DNA of 64,000 nucleotides from Gammaproteobacteria bacterium (lineage in GTDB: Bacteria > Pseudomonadota > Gammaproteobacteria > Chromatiales > Chromatiaceae). Positions 1-8,847 of the stretch are shown piece after piece. The translations under genes were made by a program, and so were the position numbers. Below the pieces are notes generated by a model. The model was not told the DNA's origin, did not search any database, and was given only the letters and a program-made list of their open reading frames with translations. The stretch's first letter is position 1. Every line of letters begins with the position of its first letter. Location: contig JAJFJN010000018.1 of NCBI GenBank assembly GCA_021773975.1, forward strand, positions 1-64,000, given 5' to 3'.

Positions 1-75
1 GATGGGGGCAAAGTGTTTCTGTCGAATTCGCAGCTATATATCCACCTGTCGAAAAAACGGGGTATCATCAACTGA
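1..75 (+). CDS. 3' end of an unidentified gene (partial)
   Basis: Frame 1 is open from the first base of the window to a TGA at 73-75. It encodes 24 residues ending in a basic stretch (SKKRGIIN). The composition looks like a protein tail rather than random sequence. Nothing identifies the family and most of the gene lies outside the window. It could also be a chance open frame. Confidence 0.3.
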   Translation, partial: DGGKVFLSNSQLYIHLSKKRGIIN

Positions 76-617
76 GGCACTCAGACTCCTGTTTCAGGGC
101 GAGATGCCTGCGTTTGTGAATCTAGGCACCTGAATAGTTACTAAATTTCTACAACAGATTTAAGTAGAGCATTAGATCTGAGTCATCGTCAACCAAGCTG
201 TTTTTAAGGTAAAACTGAGGTTATGGTGTTGAAAGCAGTATTGAGATCACCAAGCTGAATCGAGTTGCTACAAGAAAATAAAACAGCTATTAGATGTGTT
301 TTAGCGTATATTAATTTCATATCTTTATGCTTGATGGCAAATAACTCTGCCACTCCCCCACCATCTAAAAGGATGTATTGATATATCAGACTGACCGGAT
401 TGCGATTGCCGCTGAACGGCAGAGTCACCTTATTAAGATTTCCCTCATCACTTCGTTTGCTTCGTCTGTCCGCGTGATAAAGAGTTATCTGCGCTGGGTT
501 AGCGAAGTGTGAATCCAAGCTCTCCGTGTTCTATGGCGGGGACTAGCCTAAAGCTCGACCACCGCAGCCGCAGGCTGAGCGTGGAACCATACTCATCTAC
601 CTCTAGGAGGTATAGCC
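76..617. other. Gene-poor stretch before the first small ORF
   Basis: No convincing gene is visible here. A 104-codon minus-strand frame at 204-518 starts with TTG and resembles nothing I know. An imperfect GC-rich hairpin at 559-584 (arms CCACCGCAGCC and GGCTGAGCGTGG, 3-base loop) lies about 35 bases upstream of the small ORF at 618. It could be a leader structure or part of a decayed element. Confidence 0.4.
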
Positions 618-752
618 ATGACCAAGAGCAAGAACCATCAAAGCACTAAGGAAGGGAAGAAAAAACCGACCATGACATTGCTGGAGAAGCGGGCTGCAAA
701 GAAGTCAAAGAAGGAATCCTCAACGCTTTTGGGAAATGGTCGGGTACGGTGA
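618..752 (+). CDS. Small lysine-rich protein, 44 residues
   Basis: This short ORF starts with ATG at 618 behind a perfect AGGAGG (605-610) at 7-base spacing, which is the main reason to believe it. The product is strongly basic: about a third of its residues are Lys or Arg, and it contains KEGKKKP and EKRAAKKSKKES. It has no signal peptide or membrane segment. Small Lys-rich proteins of this style occur as hypothetical genes in gammaproteobacterial accessory regions, but I cannot assign a function. Nucleic-acid binding would be a guess from charge alone. It lies just upstream of a DUF1488-like gene and may share its transcript. Confidence 0.5.
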   Translation: MTKSKNHQSTKEGKKKPTMTLLEKRAAKKSKKESSTLLGNGRVR

Positions 753-816
753 CTCAATTCAGGCCGACAGCATGGCGAGCCTGGGAAATAATCGAACATC
801 AGCTTCAGGAGGTACA

Positions 817-1074
817 GTGATTTCATTCCCTAGGCTTGAATGCTGGAACACCATCACCAAAGTGGCGACTGTTGCGGCAGACGTAGACAAAAACCGTGTG
901 CTTTGCCGAATCTCGCTGGCGATATTACAGGATCAGTTCGGTGCTTTAGATGAGACTCCCATGCAGTCTGTAGCGCAGCATCGAACGGCTATACAAGAGG
1001 CGGCAAGAAGACTCATAGAGAGTGATGTCTATGAAGAGGATGGTTCCGTTATCATCCGCGCATGTGACCTCTAG
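817..1074 (+). CDS. DUF1488-like protein
   Basis: This is a small protein of unknown function. The pattern in its middle and C-terminus (VLCRISLAILQDQFGA, then HRTAIQEAARRLIES) resembles DUF1488, a family of about 85 residues with no established role. The frame is open from an ATG at 736, which would overlap the previous ORF by 17 bases. A GTG at 817 with a perfect AGGAGG (807-812) four bases upstream gives an 85-residue product of the usual family length, so I prefer it. A second DUF1488-like gene lies at about 2.1 kb. The assignment is pattern-based and moderate. Confidence 0.6.
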   Translation: MISFPRLECWNTITKVATVAADVDKNRVLCRISLAILQDQFGALDETPMQSVAQHRTAIQEAARRLIESDVYEEDGSVIIRACDL

Positions 1075-1184
1075 AAGAAAATTGAGGGCAGTTTATGGAT
1101 CAGGCGATGTTGAGTTAGCCATAGTCATATTGTGTCGTGACTCAGATTTGGGTTGAGCATGCAGCGGGTTTTTAAAGAGGTTTT

Positions 1185-1835
1185 ATGTCGTTGTTACGCA
1201 TTCGATATCAAACGCTAGAGTTTGATGATGTAGATATCCATGTCAGAACTTTGCGTGATAAACAGCAATACCTTGATGCAAACGGTGTTGCTGAAAAACT
1301 AGGCATCTCCTCCGCAATATGGTCTCTGTTCGGTGTGGTCTGGCCATCAAGCAAAGTGCTTGCGCACCTTATGTTTGGCTATGACATTGCAGGCAAAAAA
1401 ATTCTGGAAGTGGGTTGTGGTATTGGTTTGAGCAGCTTAATGCTTAATCAGCGACTGGCGGATATTACCGCGACGGATTATCACCCCGAGGTGGGTGGTT
1501 TTCTGCTCAAAAATGTCGAACTTAACAAGGGTAACAAGATTCCCTTTGTTCGCATGGGTTGGGGTGATGAACCGAGTGAACTCGGTAAGTTTGATTTGGT
1601 GATTGGTAGTGATCTGCTTTACGAGGGTGATCATGTTGAGCTATTGGCTGGTTTTATCAACGCACATGCCAAACCACAATGTGAAGTCATCCTGGTTGAC
1701 CCTGGCCGTAGCTACCATGGTCGGTTTAGTAAAAAAATGGTCACTTTGGGATACGCCCATCGTTACAGCAAACCTACCAATGTGGACTATCTGGAGCAGC
1801 CTTTTCGGGGCCAGATATTACATTACAATCGTTAA
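1185..1835 (+). CDS. Class I SAM-dependent methyltransferase, METTL21/23-like
   Basis: The 216-residue product has a Rossmann-type methyltransferase core. Motif I is LEVGCGIGLSSL (about residues 72-83), the acidic post-I strand is ATDYHPE, and motif IV is SDLLYE. The WPSS segment before motif I and the SDLLYE signature resemble the lysine protein methyltransferase group (Methyltransf_16, METTL21/23) rather than nucleic-acid or small-molecule enzymes. The substrate cannot be read from the sequence. An AGAGG at about 1175 supports the ATG at 1185. It sits alone between two DUF1488-like genes, with intergenic gaps on both sides. Confidence 0.75.
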   Translation: MSLLRIRYQTLEFDDVDIHVRTLRDKQQYLDANGVAEKLGISSAIWSLFGVVWPSSKVLAHLMFGYDIAGKKILEVGCGIGLSSLMLNQRLADITATDYHPEVGGFLLKNVELNKGNKIPFVRMGWGDEPSELGKFDLVIGSDLLYEGDHVELLAGFINAHAKPQCEVILVDPGRSYHGRFSKKMVTLGYAHRYSKPTNVDYLEQPFRGQILHYNR

Positions 1836-2122
1836 GCCCGAGCATTTTAGTACGGTCACCGTGTGAGGGTGTGGGTTCAGCAATACCCGGGTTGGCAATC
1901 GCTTGCAGGGTTTGAATAAAAGAAATTTGAGATGAATTTATATATCGTTAAAAACAAGACAGCAGGGGGCATCATGATGCCATCGAATAATTTTGACGAT
2001 GTTATGATCTTAATGTGTTGCTGCGGCAGTGGCGAACTTGGCTTTATCCACACACGGATAGTGACATGTTTAAATTCCTGAAAGGCATGACATCCAATTC
2101 GGTGACTGCTGTGGGCGGGCCA

Positions 2123-2401
2123 ATGATGAAGTTGCACTTTCCGAACCCAAGCCGTAGTTTCGATGAGATCCATAACCAAGTCATCTTTTGGGGATATGAC
2201 CGTGCGATGGAGGTCTCTTTCTTTCTGGACATAGCGGCCCTCAAACGGCTATGCCCGGAGATGAGTAATGCCGAATCGGAATTTCTAAAGGCATTTGATA
2301 CCGCACGAGAGAGAATCTATGAAGTGGCGGACAATGTCTATCGGCGTGGTGGCGGTGGCAAAGGCACTTACGCTTATGTTTTGGCGGCAGATGATTTCTG
2401 A
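2123..2401 (+). CDS. DUF1488-like protein, second copy
   Basis: The sequence NPSRSFDEIHNQVIFWGYD, the stretch FLKAFDTARERIYEVA, and the ending YAYVLAADDF closely follow the usual DUF1488 pattern. The function of the family is unknown. The open frame begins at 2015, but family members normally start just before the FPNP segment, so I chose the ATG at 2123 (ATG 2126 is equally possible). No strong ribosome site is seen at any candidate; GGGCGGG upstream of 2123 is the nearest. It is a diverged relative of the gene at 817-1074 rather than a recent duplicate. Confidence 0.65.
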   Translation: MMKLHFPNPSRSFDEIHNQVIFWGYDRAMEVSFFLDIAALKRLCPEMSNAESEFLKAFDTARERIYEVADNVYRRGGGGKGTYAYVLAADDF

Positions 2402-2705
2402 GGGGCGTTTCTAAGGCTAAGCCGATTTAACCTAAAAAGAGCAGTTAGATGGACGCACATGCCGCACCAATATCTCGCCTCAGACGCCTACTTTCGGTAC
2501 GTCCTGCACACACGCCCAACTGCTATTATTAGGTTTAATGCCCATCAGAGAGTGGTTTGGGGGGTAGAATAAATCCAAACAAAACCACTAGCGTGTTGGG
2601 ACCCGCAAAATGCACTCACCTCATACCTACAGGCTATATTCCCATATTAGGCAGATAATGCGCTTTAAAAGCAGTACACCTTTCTAGTGTCAACAGAGGT
2701 ATAAC
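2402..2705. other. Intergenic stretch upstream of the cyanophycin unit
   Basis: I see no gene here. The 3' end carries AGAGGT, a good ribosome site for the ATG at 2706. A promoter for the cyanophycin unit would be expected in this stretch, but no box stands out clearly enough to place one. Confidence 0.4.
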
Positions 2706-3518
2706 ATGAAGCTATTCCAGCGTGCTATTTTGACCCACGCAGGCGCGGGCTCAGATCCGCAAAATTCTGATGGCCCACAATCAGCCGCCAAAGCCGGTAT
2801 GGATTTAATGAGCAGCGGCCAATCTGCTTTGGATGCCGTTGTGCATGCTGTGAGATGTTTAGAAGACGATCCCCGGTTCAATGCCGGTGTTGGCTCCCAG
2901 CTTCGGGCCGATGACCAAACCATCCAGCTGGATGCTTCTTGCATGACAAGCGATGAAAAATTTGGAGCCGTTGCCTGTGTTGAAGGAGTGCAAAATCCCA
3001 TCGATTTGGCACAGGGGGTACTGCTTCATTCTCCATATATTCTCATGGTCGGTCAGGGCGCAAGAGCCTTTGCCGATGAACAAAATATACGCGTAATACC
3101 GTTAGGCGGCGCTGCCGGGAAAAAAGCAGCTGAAAAGAGTGGAACGCCTTCTTGCGATACGGTGGGTGCAGTGGCCTATGATGGGAAACTATTCGCGGCT
3201 GCGCTAAGCTCTGGTGGTTTAGAAAAGGCAGCCCTCGGGCGAGTGGGTGACGTCCCCTTTCCTGGGTGTGGCCTGTTCTGTGGCCCTATCGGAGCTGTTG
3301 CCTGTACTGGAGATGGGGAGTTTATCGCAGTTAAGGTTCTGGCGAGAGAGGTCTATGGCTGGCTTGAACAGGGTATGAGCCCAGGTGATGTCGTGCAAAA
3401 AGCACTGACGCTGTTTGACGACGCTGTTGATATCGGTCTTATTGTTTTAACCAAAAATGAATTCGCGTCGAGTGCCCGTAACGGTATGGCATGGTCACAC
3501 CTCACAGAGATTAAATAA
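2706..3518 (+). CDS. iaaA: Isoaspartyl peptidase / plant-type L-asparaginase
   Basis: This is an Ntn-hydrolase that cleaves beta-aspartyl peptides. In this setting the expected substrate is beta-Asp-Arg, the dipeptide released from cyanophycin. The N-terminus has the family pattern THAGAG. A cleavage site precedes Thr152 in SCDTVGAVAYDG; in the family, autoproteolysis there exposes the catalytic threonine. It is followed by SSGG and GRVGDVPFPGCG, the usual substrate-binding segments. At 270 residues it is shorter than E. coli IaaA (about 320), mostly in the alpha subunit and C-terminus. The cyanophycinase gene follows after one base, and cyanophycin synthetase after that, so it very likely completes polymer breakdown to Asp and Arg. 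Confidence 0.88.
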   Translation: MKLFQRAILTHAGAGSDPQNSDGPQSAAKAGMDLMSSGQSALDAVVHAVRCLEDDPRFNAGVGSQLRADDQTIQLDASCMTSDEKFGAVACVEGVQNPIDLAQGVLLHSPYILMVGQGARAFADEQNIRVIPLGGAAGKKAAEKSGTPSCDTVGAVAYDGKLFAAALSSGGLEKAALGRVGDVPFPGCGLFCGPIGAVACTGDGEFIAVKVLAREVYGWLEQGMSPGDVVQKALTLFDDAVDIGLIVLTKNEFASSARNGMAWSHLTEIK

Positions 3519-3519
3519 T

Positions 3520-4350
3520 ATGAAGTCAAAATCTATTTCTCAAGGGCGTCTGATTGCCATAGGAGGGAATGAAGATAGGGTCAATGAATTAGTGGTGCTC
3601 AGGCGCGTTATCCAGGAAGTTAGCGAGGTGGACTATAAAGTTGTTGTCATCACCACCGCCAGCGAAGAGCCTGAAGAACGAGGGGAAGAGTATCGCCAGG
3701 CATTCAACAGCCTCGGTGCAGCCAGGATAGAGATACTCAACATCAGTGAAAGAGTGCAAGCCAACGACGATGCTTGTGTGAAACCCCTGGAAGATGTCAA
3801 TTTGATTTTTATTGCCGGTGGCGATCAACTCCGCTTAACCACCATTTTAGGTGGATCAAAAGTACTCGATGCCATTCAAAATCGGTTTGCAGCTGGCGCC
3901 CTCATCGCAGGAACGAGTGCCGGGGCTGCCGCCTTCTCCAGCACCATGATTTATGAAGGCAAAAGTGAAGAGGGATTGTTTAAAGGAAGAGTGCTCACTA
4001 CGCCAGGTTTTGGCTTTGTTGAGAATATTGTCTTTGACACGCATTTTATGGATCGCGGGCGTATTGGCCGTCTGATGCAGATTGTCACCACAAATCCGAC
4101 CTACACAGGCGTCGGCATTGGTGAAGATTCTGGTGTGTTGCTAAAGGGCGATGGGACAGTTGAGGTGATTGGTACAGGCCAGGTCATCATCGTTGATGGT
4201 AGTGATATTGGTCATTCCAATATCTTGGATATCGAAGAAGGAGGGGGCATCGCTGTGGAAAATCTACGCATTCACTCTCTGGTGAGTGGGTATGGGTATG
4301 ATTTCAAACAGAGACGATTGTTAATACCAACAGGAAATGCAGATGATTGA
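3520..4350 (+). CDS. cphB: Cyanophycinase
   Basis: This serine exopeptidase of family S51 releases beta-Asp-Arg dipeptides from cyanophycin. The segments FIAGGDQLRL and AGTSAGAAAFS are present. The serine in GTSAGA is Ser133 with the start chosen here, close to the catalytic Ser132 known from Synechocystis CphB. DTHFMDRGRIGRL carries the conserved histidine. The frame is open from 3457, but the residues before ATG 3520 are unlike the family, and 3520 lies one base after the stop of the peptidase gene. The product is 276 residues, normal for the family. The 3' end overlaps the cphA start by 8 bases, indicating translational coupling. Confidence 0.93.
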   Translation: MKSKSISQGRLIAIGGNEDRVNELVVLRRVIQEVSEVDYKVVVITTASEEPEERGEEYRQAFNSLGAARIEILNISERVQANDDACVKPLEDVNLIFIAGGDQLRLTTILGGSKVLDAIQNRFAAGALIAGTSAGAAAFSSTMIYEGKSEEGLFKGRVLTTPGFGFVENIVFDTHFMDRGRIGRLMQIVTTNPTYTGVGIGEDSGVLLKGDGTVEVIGTGQVIIVDGSDIGHSNILDIEEGGGIAVENLRIHSLVSGYGYDFKQRRLLIPTGNADD

Positions 4351-6955
4351 AATAAAAGAGTTAAGAGCATTGCGTGGCCCCAGTCGCTATACGCGGCATT
4401 CTGCAATATTCATGGTCTTGGATATCAAAGAGTATGAGAATCGACCTTCAGATACTCTGGAAGGGTTTACCGATCGATTGACAACGCTTATTCCAACCCT
4501 TCAAGAACATGAATGCTCCATTGGGGAACCAGGGGGGTTTATCCAAAGGCTTCAACGCGGCACCTGGGCCGGCCATATTATCGAGCACATCGCCCTTGAG
4601 CTTCAGTGTTTGTCTGCCATGGAGGTGGGTTATGGGAAAACTTTTGATACGTTGGAAAAGGGCATTTACGTTGTGGCATTCCGCTACCTCGTCGAATCAG
4701 CAGGCTTAAAAGCGGCTAAAGAGGCCGTCGCCTTATTTGAAGCGGTTGCTGAAGGGCGGGGGTTTGATATCGACCAGGTGATTGCCGATCTCAAGGTTTT
4801 ACGCGAAGAGGATATGCTAGGCCCCAGCACCTTGAGTATTGTGGAAGAGGCTAAATCACGGGGCATTCCGTTTCGTCGCTTAAATAATGACAGCTACATT
4901 CAGCTAGGCTACGGTGCTCATCAAAAACGTATTCAAGCCTCCATGACCTGCCAAACGTCGGCTATTGCTGTCGAAACGGCGGATGAAAAGACCAGAGCAA
5001 AAGCGCATCTGAAAAAATCCGGCATCCCGGTTCCCGATGGCTACGTGGTTTCAACGGAAGAGGAGGCCATAGCCGCATTTGATAAGATAGGTGCGGCGGT
5101 GGTGGTGAAGCCTGATGTCGGCAACCATGGCCGAGGGGCCACGATAAATGTGACAGATCCGGCTCAATTGAGAAAGGCTTTTCATGCCGCTAAAGCCAAA
5201 CATCCCGATGTGATTGTGGAAGAGTATGTTGAGGGGTTTGATTTCCGTCTCCTGGTTATCAATGGAACCCTGGTGGCCGCTGCAAAGCGGGAACCCGCTC
5301 ATGTGATAGGCGATGGAAAATCCACGATCACACAACTTGTTGAAAAGACCAATGCGGACCCTCGACGCGGATTCGGGCATGAAAAGGTCTTAACGCAAAT
5401 CGATATCGATACCCACACAGAGCGACTCTTGTCCCGGCAAGGGCTTGGCTTGGATTATTGTCCTAAAAAAGATGAGACGGTCTATTTAAAGGCCACAGCC
5501 AACCTTAGCCAAGGCGGCACGGCGACGGATGTGACCGATGAGGTGAGTCCCGATATCCGTCTAATGGCTGAACGGGCAGCACGGATTATTGGATTGGATT
5601 GCGCAGGAATCGACGCATTAGGTCTGGATATCTCCCTCCCTCTGAGTCAATCCGGGTTTAAAGTGGTTGAGGTGAATGCGGCCCCTGGCTTTCGTATGCA
5701 TATAGAACCCACTCATGGTCAGCCGCGCGATGTCGCAAAACCGATGGTCGATATGCTCTTTCCGAATGGTTATGTTCATGTCCCTGTTATTGCGGTCACT
5801 GGAACCAATGGTAAAACGACGACCTGCAAATTAATCACCCATACACTGAAGTATGCTGGGAAAAATGTCGGTCTGGCCTGCACCACGGGTGTGGAAATTG
5901 ATGGCACTCCCATCCTGGCCGGGGACTATAGTGGCCCAGAGGGGGCAGGGATTGTGATCAGAGAACCTACGGTGGATCACATTGTGCTGGAGGTCGCCAG
6001 AGGTGGATTAGTCAGGCGAGGGCTGGGTGTCGATCAGCTGGATGTCGGTGTGCTCCTCAATATTGGAAACGACCATCTGGGGATGGATTGGATAGAAACA
6101 CAGGAAGATCTTAGTTTAGTGAAGTCTACTGTGGTAGAGGTCGTCAGTAAGTCGGGGGCCTCCGTTTTAAATGCAGATGATGCGATGACCATGAGCGTTC
6201 TGGATCGCGCACGTGGAAACATCATCCTGTTCTCTTTAGACCCTGAAAATCAGAAACTTAAAACGCATGTAGAGGGCGGGGGCACCGTTGTCACGGTAGT
6301 TGAAAGAGACGTTATCATTAGAAATAGCGGGTTGGACATTATTGTCTGCGCGCTTGAAGAGATCCCCATTACCTTTGGTGGGATTGTTGATTTTAATACG
6401 GCCAATGCATTAGCCGCCATCGGTGCCCTGCATGGTTTACACCTGCCCATAGAACAAATTCGCAATGGCATGATGACATTTTATCCTTCGGCAAACCAAA
6501 ACCCTGGCCGGATGAATCTGTTTGATTTCCGAAAGTTCAAAGTACTTCTTGATTATGGTCACAATCCAGAATCTGCGCAGGCCCTTGCCAAGTTATTACC
6601 AAGACTATCAGCGGGACGAAAAATCGGTTTATGTCATGGAACCGGCAGCCGGACTACTGAACAAGTCATCGAATATGGCAAAGCCCTGGCATTGGTTTAC
6701 GACACTATTTTATTGGCAGATTTTGATCCTCGACAACGGCCTACTGGAGAGACGTCAGAACTCGTCCGAAAAGGTCTCATCGAAGCTGGCTTTGAAGCGG
6801 AAAATATTGAAATTGTCACAGAGACAACTAAAGCCGTCGATTACCTTTTTTCAAAGGCGGAAACAGGCGACCTACTGGTCATTCAACCCAGTGAACTTGA
6901 ACCTGTCATGAGTCAAATTATGGAGCGATATCGACAGATGGTGACACATATCTAA
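4343..6955 (+). CDS. cphA: Cyanophycin synthetase
   Basis: CphA polymerises Asp and Arg into cyanophycin using ATP. The order is standard: an N-terminal domain starting EIKELRALRGPSRY, an ATP-grasp domain (about residues 210-470, with VVKPDVGNHGRGA and EEYVEGFDFRLLVI), then a Mur-ligase-like domain with the P-loop GTNGKTTT at about residue 490 and LLDYGHNPES near 735. The length of about 870 residues is typical of CphA1. Two ATGs exist, 4337 and 4343. AGGA at 4332-4335 is correctly spaced (7 bases) only for 4343. The gene closes the iaaA-cphB-cphA unit, so synthesis and degradation genes appear co-transcribed. No second synthetase (cphA2) is in the window. Confidence 0.95.
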   Translation: MIEIKELRALRGPSRYTRHSAIFMVLDIKEYENRPSDTLEGFTDRLTTLIPTLQEHECSIGEPGGFIQRLQRGTWAGHIIEHIALELQCLSAMEVGYGKTFDTLEKGIYVVAFRYLVESAGLKAAKEAVALFEAVAEGRGFDIDQVIADLKVLREEDMLGPSTLSIVEEAKSRGIPFRRLNNDSYIQLGYGAHQKRIQASMTCQTSAIAVETADEKTRAKAHLKKSGIPVPDGYVVSTEEEAIAAFDKIGAAVVVKPDVGNHGRGATINVTDPAQLRKAFHAAKAKHPDVIVEEYVEGFDFRLLVINGTLVAAAKREPAHVIGDGKSTITQLVEKTNADPRRGFGHEKVLTQIDIDTHTERLLSRQGLGLDYCPKKDETVYLKATANLSQGGTATDVTDEVSPDIRLMAERAARIIGLDCAGIDALGLDISLPLSQSGFKVVEVNAAPGFRMHIEPTHGQPRDVAKPMVDMLFPNGYVHVPVIAVTGTNGKTTTCKLITHTLKYAGKNVGLACTTGVEIDGTPILAGDYSGPEGAGIVIREPTVDHIVLEVARGGLVRRGLGVDQLDVGVLLNIGNDHLGMDWIETQEDLSLVKSTVVEVVSKSGASVLNADDAMTMSVLDRARGNIILFSLDPENQKLKTHVEGGGTVVTVVERDVIIRNSGLDIIVCALEEIPITFGGIVDFNTANALAAIGALHGLHLPIEQIRNGMMTFYPSANQNPGRMNLFDFRKFKVLLDYGHNPESAQALAKLLPRLSAGRKIGLCHGTGSRTTEQVIEYGKALALVYDTILLADFDPRQRPTGETSELVRKGLIEAGFEAENIEIVTETTKAVDYLFSKAETGDLLVIQPSELEPVMSQIMERYRQMVTHI

Positions 6956-7057
6956 TCAACAAAAGAGCGGCATATGAGCACAAAGCCCAATACCCAGAGC
7001 ACGCCCCTGTATTGTGATGCTAATAGTAATAATAGATGCCGTAGGTGAATAGTTGTA

Positions 7058-7759
7058 ATGGACACTAAAGTTATTGATCAATTTGATCCTGCTTGGAAAG
7101 CACACTTTGAGCATGAGTTTGCTCAAGAGTACATGATGGAGTTGCGTGAATTTTTAAAAGCTGAACAGCGTGTTGGGGCGGTGATTTACCCGCCCAACGA
7201 TCAGTGGTTTAACGCTTTTTTATATACCCCATTTGATGACATTAAAGTGGTTATTGTCGGGCAAGATCCGTATCACGGTGAAGGGCAGGCTCACGGCTTA
7301 AGTTTTAGTGTGCCTGATGGCATTAAAATTCCACCCTCGTTGCGTAATATCTATAAAGAACTCAGTCGTGATCTGGGTATGAATATTCCTGCTTCTGGAA
7401 ATTTGGAAGCCTGGGCGAAACAGGGTGTGTTGCTGTTGAATGCATCGTTAACCGTACGAGCTGCGGAGGCCAATAGCCACAGCAAACAGGGCTGGTTAAC
7501 CTTCACCAATGCTTGTATCAAATATATTAATGAGCATAAACAAGGGGTGGTGTTTTTAGCCTGGGGCCGTTTTGCACAGGGTGTTTGCGCTACGGTTGAT
7601 ACCTCTAAACATTGTGTGATTAAAACCTCGCACCCAAGCCCATTGGGTGCCAGCAAAACCGGCAAGGATTTTGCCGCGTTTATGGGTTCCGGTTGTTTTT
7701 CGTTGGCCAATGACTATCTAAAAAAGGTAGGGAAACAACCGATTCAGTGGATGATGTAA
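7058..7759 (+). CDS. ung: Uracil-DNA glycosylase
   Basis: Ung removes uracil from DNA as the first step of base excision repair. The catalytic water-activating loop is GQDPYHGE, with Asp70. LLLNASLTV and the C-terminal HPSPLGASK loop (catalytic His, DNA intercalation) are also intact. The 233-residue length is normal for family 1 UDGs. The gene is monocistronic. It converges with the racemase-like gene, and their 3' ends overlap by 16 bases. Confidence 0.97.
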   Translation: MDTKVIDQFDPAWKAHFEHEFAQEYMMELREFLKAEQRVGAVIYPPNDQWFNAFLYTPFDDIKVVIVGQDPYHGEGQAHGLSFSVPDGIKIPPSLRNIYKELSRDLGMNIPASGNLEAWAKQGVLLLNASLTVRAAEANSHSKQGWLTFTNACIKYINEHKQGVVFLAWGRFAQGVCATVDTSKHCVIKTSHPSPLGASKTGKDFAAFMGSGCFSLANDYLKKVGKQPIQWMM

Positions 7760-8847
7760 CTGGAAGGCGGGGATGTGTGACTGCGCTGAACCCTCATGAG
7801 TTTAGCGACAAAGGGTGAGGTCATGGCACGAACCAGTGCGCTGTAGTTTAGCTGGAAGCTGACTTCGTCACCGACCGACATGTTGCAGCTACTGGTATCG
7901 GTGATGAGATGGTCACTGCTGGCTCCGAGAATCTCGATTCCGGGAGGTGGTTGGAGACCGCATGGATCGATATCCTGGTGCCCAATAGCGAGGATTGCCT
8001 GTGAGATATCGCCCTGATTTGTGAGAGATGGCTTCTCCCCAAAAGCATTCTGCGCCATCTCGCCCCATGGCTGTGATGGCTTGATTTTTGACTCTATTAC
8101 TTCCGCAACGAGGGTGATGGCATCGGTGTGTAGGCCATCGATCGGTTGGCGGTGCAGCGGCTCACACCCTAACAGGATCGCTTCCCCCAAGCGGAGGTTG
8201 TTAATACGTCCCGTATCTGCGCCACTTAGTGCCCACTGAAGGTTACCCGAGTTGCCTCCAGAAACGATACTGAGTGTGGTGCCGAAGGTTGCTTCTATCG
8301 AATCGGCCAGTGCAGAAAGCTCGGCCATGTTTTTTGCATCGGGTGACACACCGCTGCGGCAGGCAAGGTTAGTACCGATGCCTTTGAGCACGATATTTGG
8401 AAAGCGGAGTGTCTCACGCACTGTCTTCTCCAGGTCGCCCGGCATGATGCCTTCACGCAGGTCGCCAAGCTCAACCATGAGCACGATTCCGTGTGTCCGC
8501 TTTGCCTTTTGTGCAGCAGATGAGAGGCCGCTAATGACATCGAGTTCGGTGTTGAAACTCACATCGGTATGCATCACAACACGCTCTACCTGACTGAGCA
8601 TCGGTGAACGGATAAGTGTCATTGATGCTGCGACATGGGCACAGTGCATCGCTTCGATGTTCTCAATGCGGGAGTCGCCAAGCCCAAGAACCCCGGCCCG
8701 AAGTAACACAGCGGCGATCTCGGGGGAACCGAGCGTCGCCTTGGTAACTCCCGTGACCGAGATGCCACAGCGGCCTAGTCGTTCAACCAGTGTGCGGGCA
8801 TTGTGCTCGATTTTACCGAGGTCGATCTCTAATCGCGGCGCACTCAT
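7744..8847 (-). CDS. Alanine/ornithine racemase-like PLP enzyme
   Basis: The 367-residue product matches the N-terminal barrel family of alanine racemase. It starts RLEIDLGKIEHNARTL and has GVTKATLGSPEIA, where the lysine is the expected PLP Schiff base. VSGGNSGNL is the phosphate-binding region. It lacks an obvious full C-terminal alanine racemase domain and resembles the stand-alone YhfX / alanine-ornithine racemase group. The start overlaps the stop of the upstream DUF1611 gene by 4 bases, so the two are a translationally coupled pair. The substrate is not readable from sequence; an amino acid racemisation is the family expectation. Confidence 0.75.
   Translation of the reverse strand: MSAPRLEIDLGKIEHNARTLVERLGRCGISVTGVTKATLGSPEIAAVLLRAGVLGLGDSRIENIEAMHCAHVAASMTLIRSPMLSQVERVVMHTDVSFNTELDVISGLSSAAQKAKRTHGIVLMVELGDLREGIMPGDLEKTVRETLRFPNIVLKGIGTNLACRSGVSPDAKNMAELSALADSIEATFGTTLSIVSGGNSGNLQWALSGADTGRINNLRLGEAILLGCEPLHRQPIDGLHTDAITLVAEVIESKIKPSQPWGEMAQNAFGEKPSLTNQGDISQAILAIGHQDIDPCGLQPPPGIEILGASSDHLITDTSSCNMSVGDEVSFQLNYSALVRAMTSPFVAKLMRVQRSHTSPPSSYIIH

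Noticed and set aside
204-518. 104-codon minus-strand frame starting with TTG
   Set aside because: There is no recognisable family, and the poorly spaced GGAG is not enough to support it.
1850-1860. Palindrome ACGGTCACCGT after the methyltransferase gene
   Set aside because: It is too short and loop-poor to be a terminator and has no neighbouring gene to regulate; it could occur by chance.
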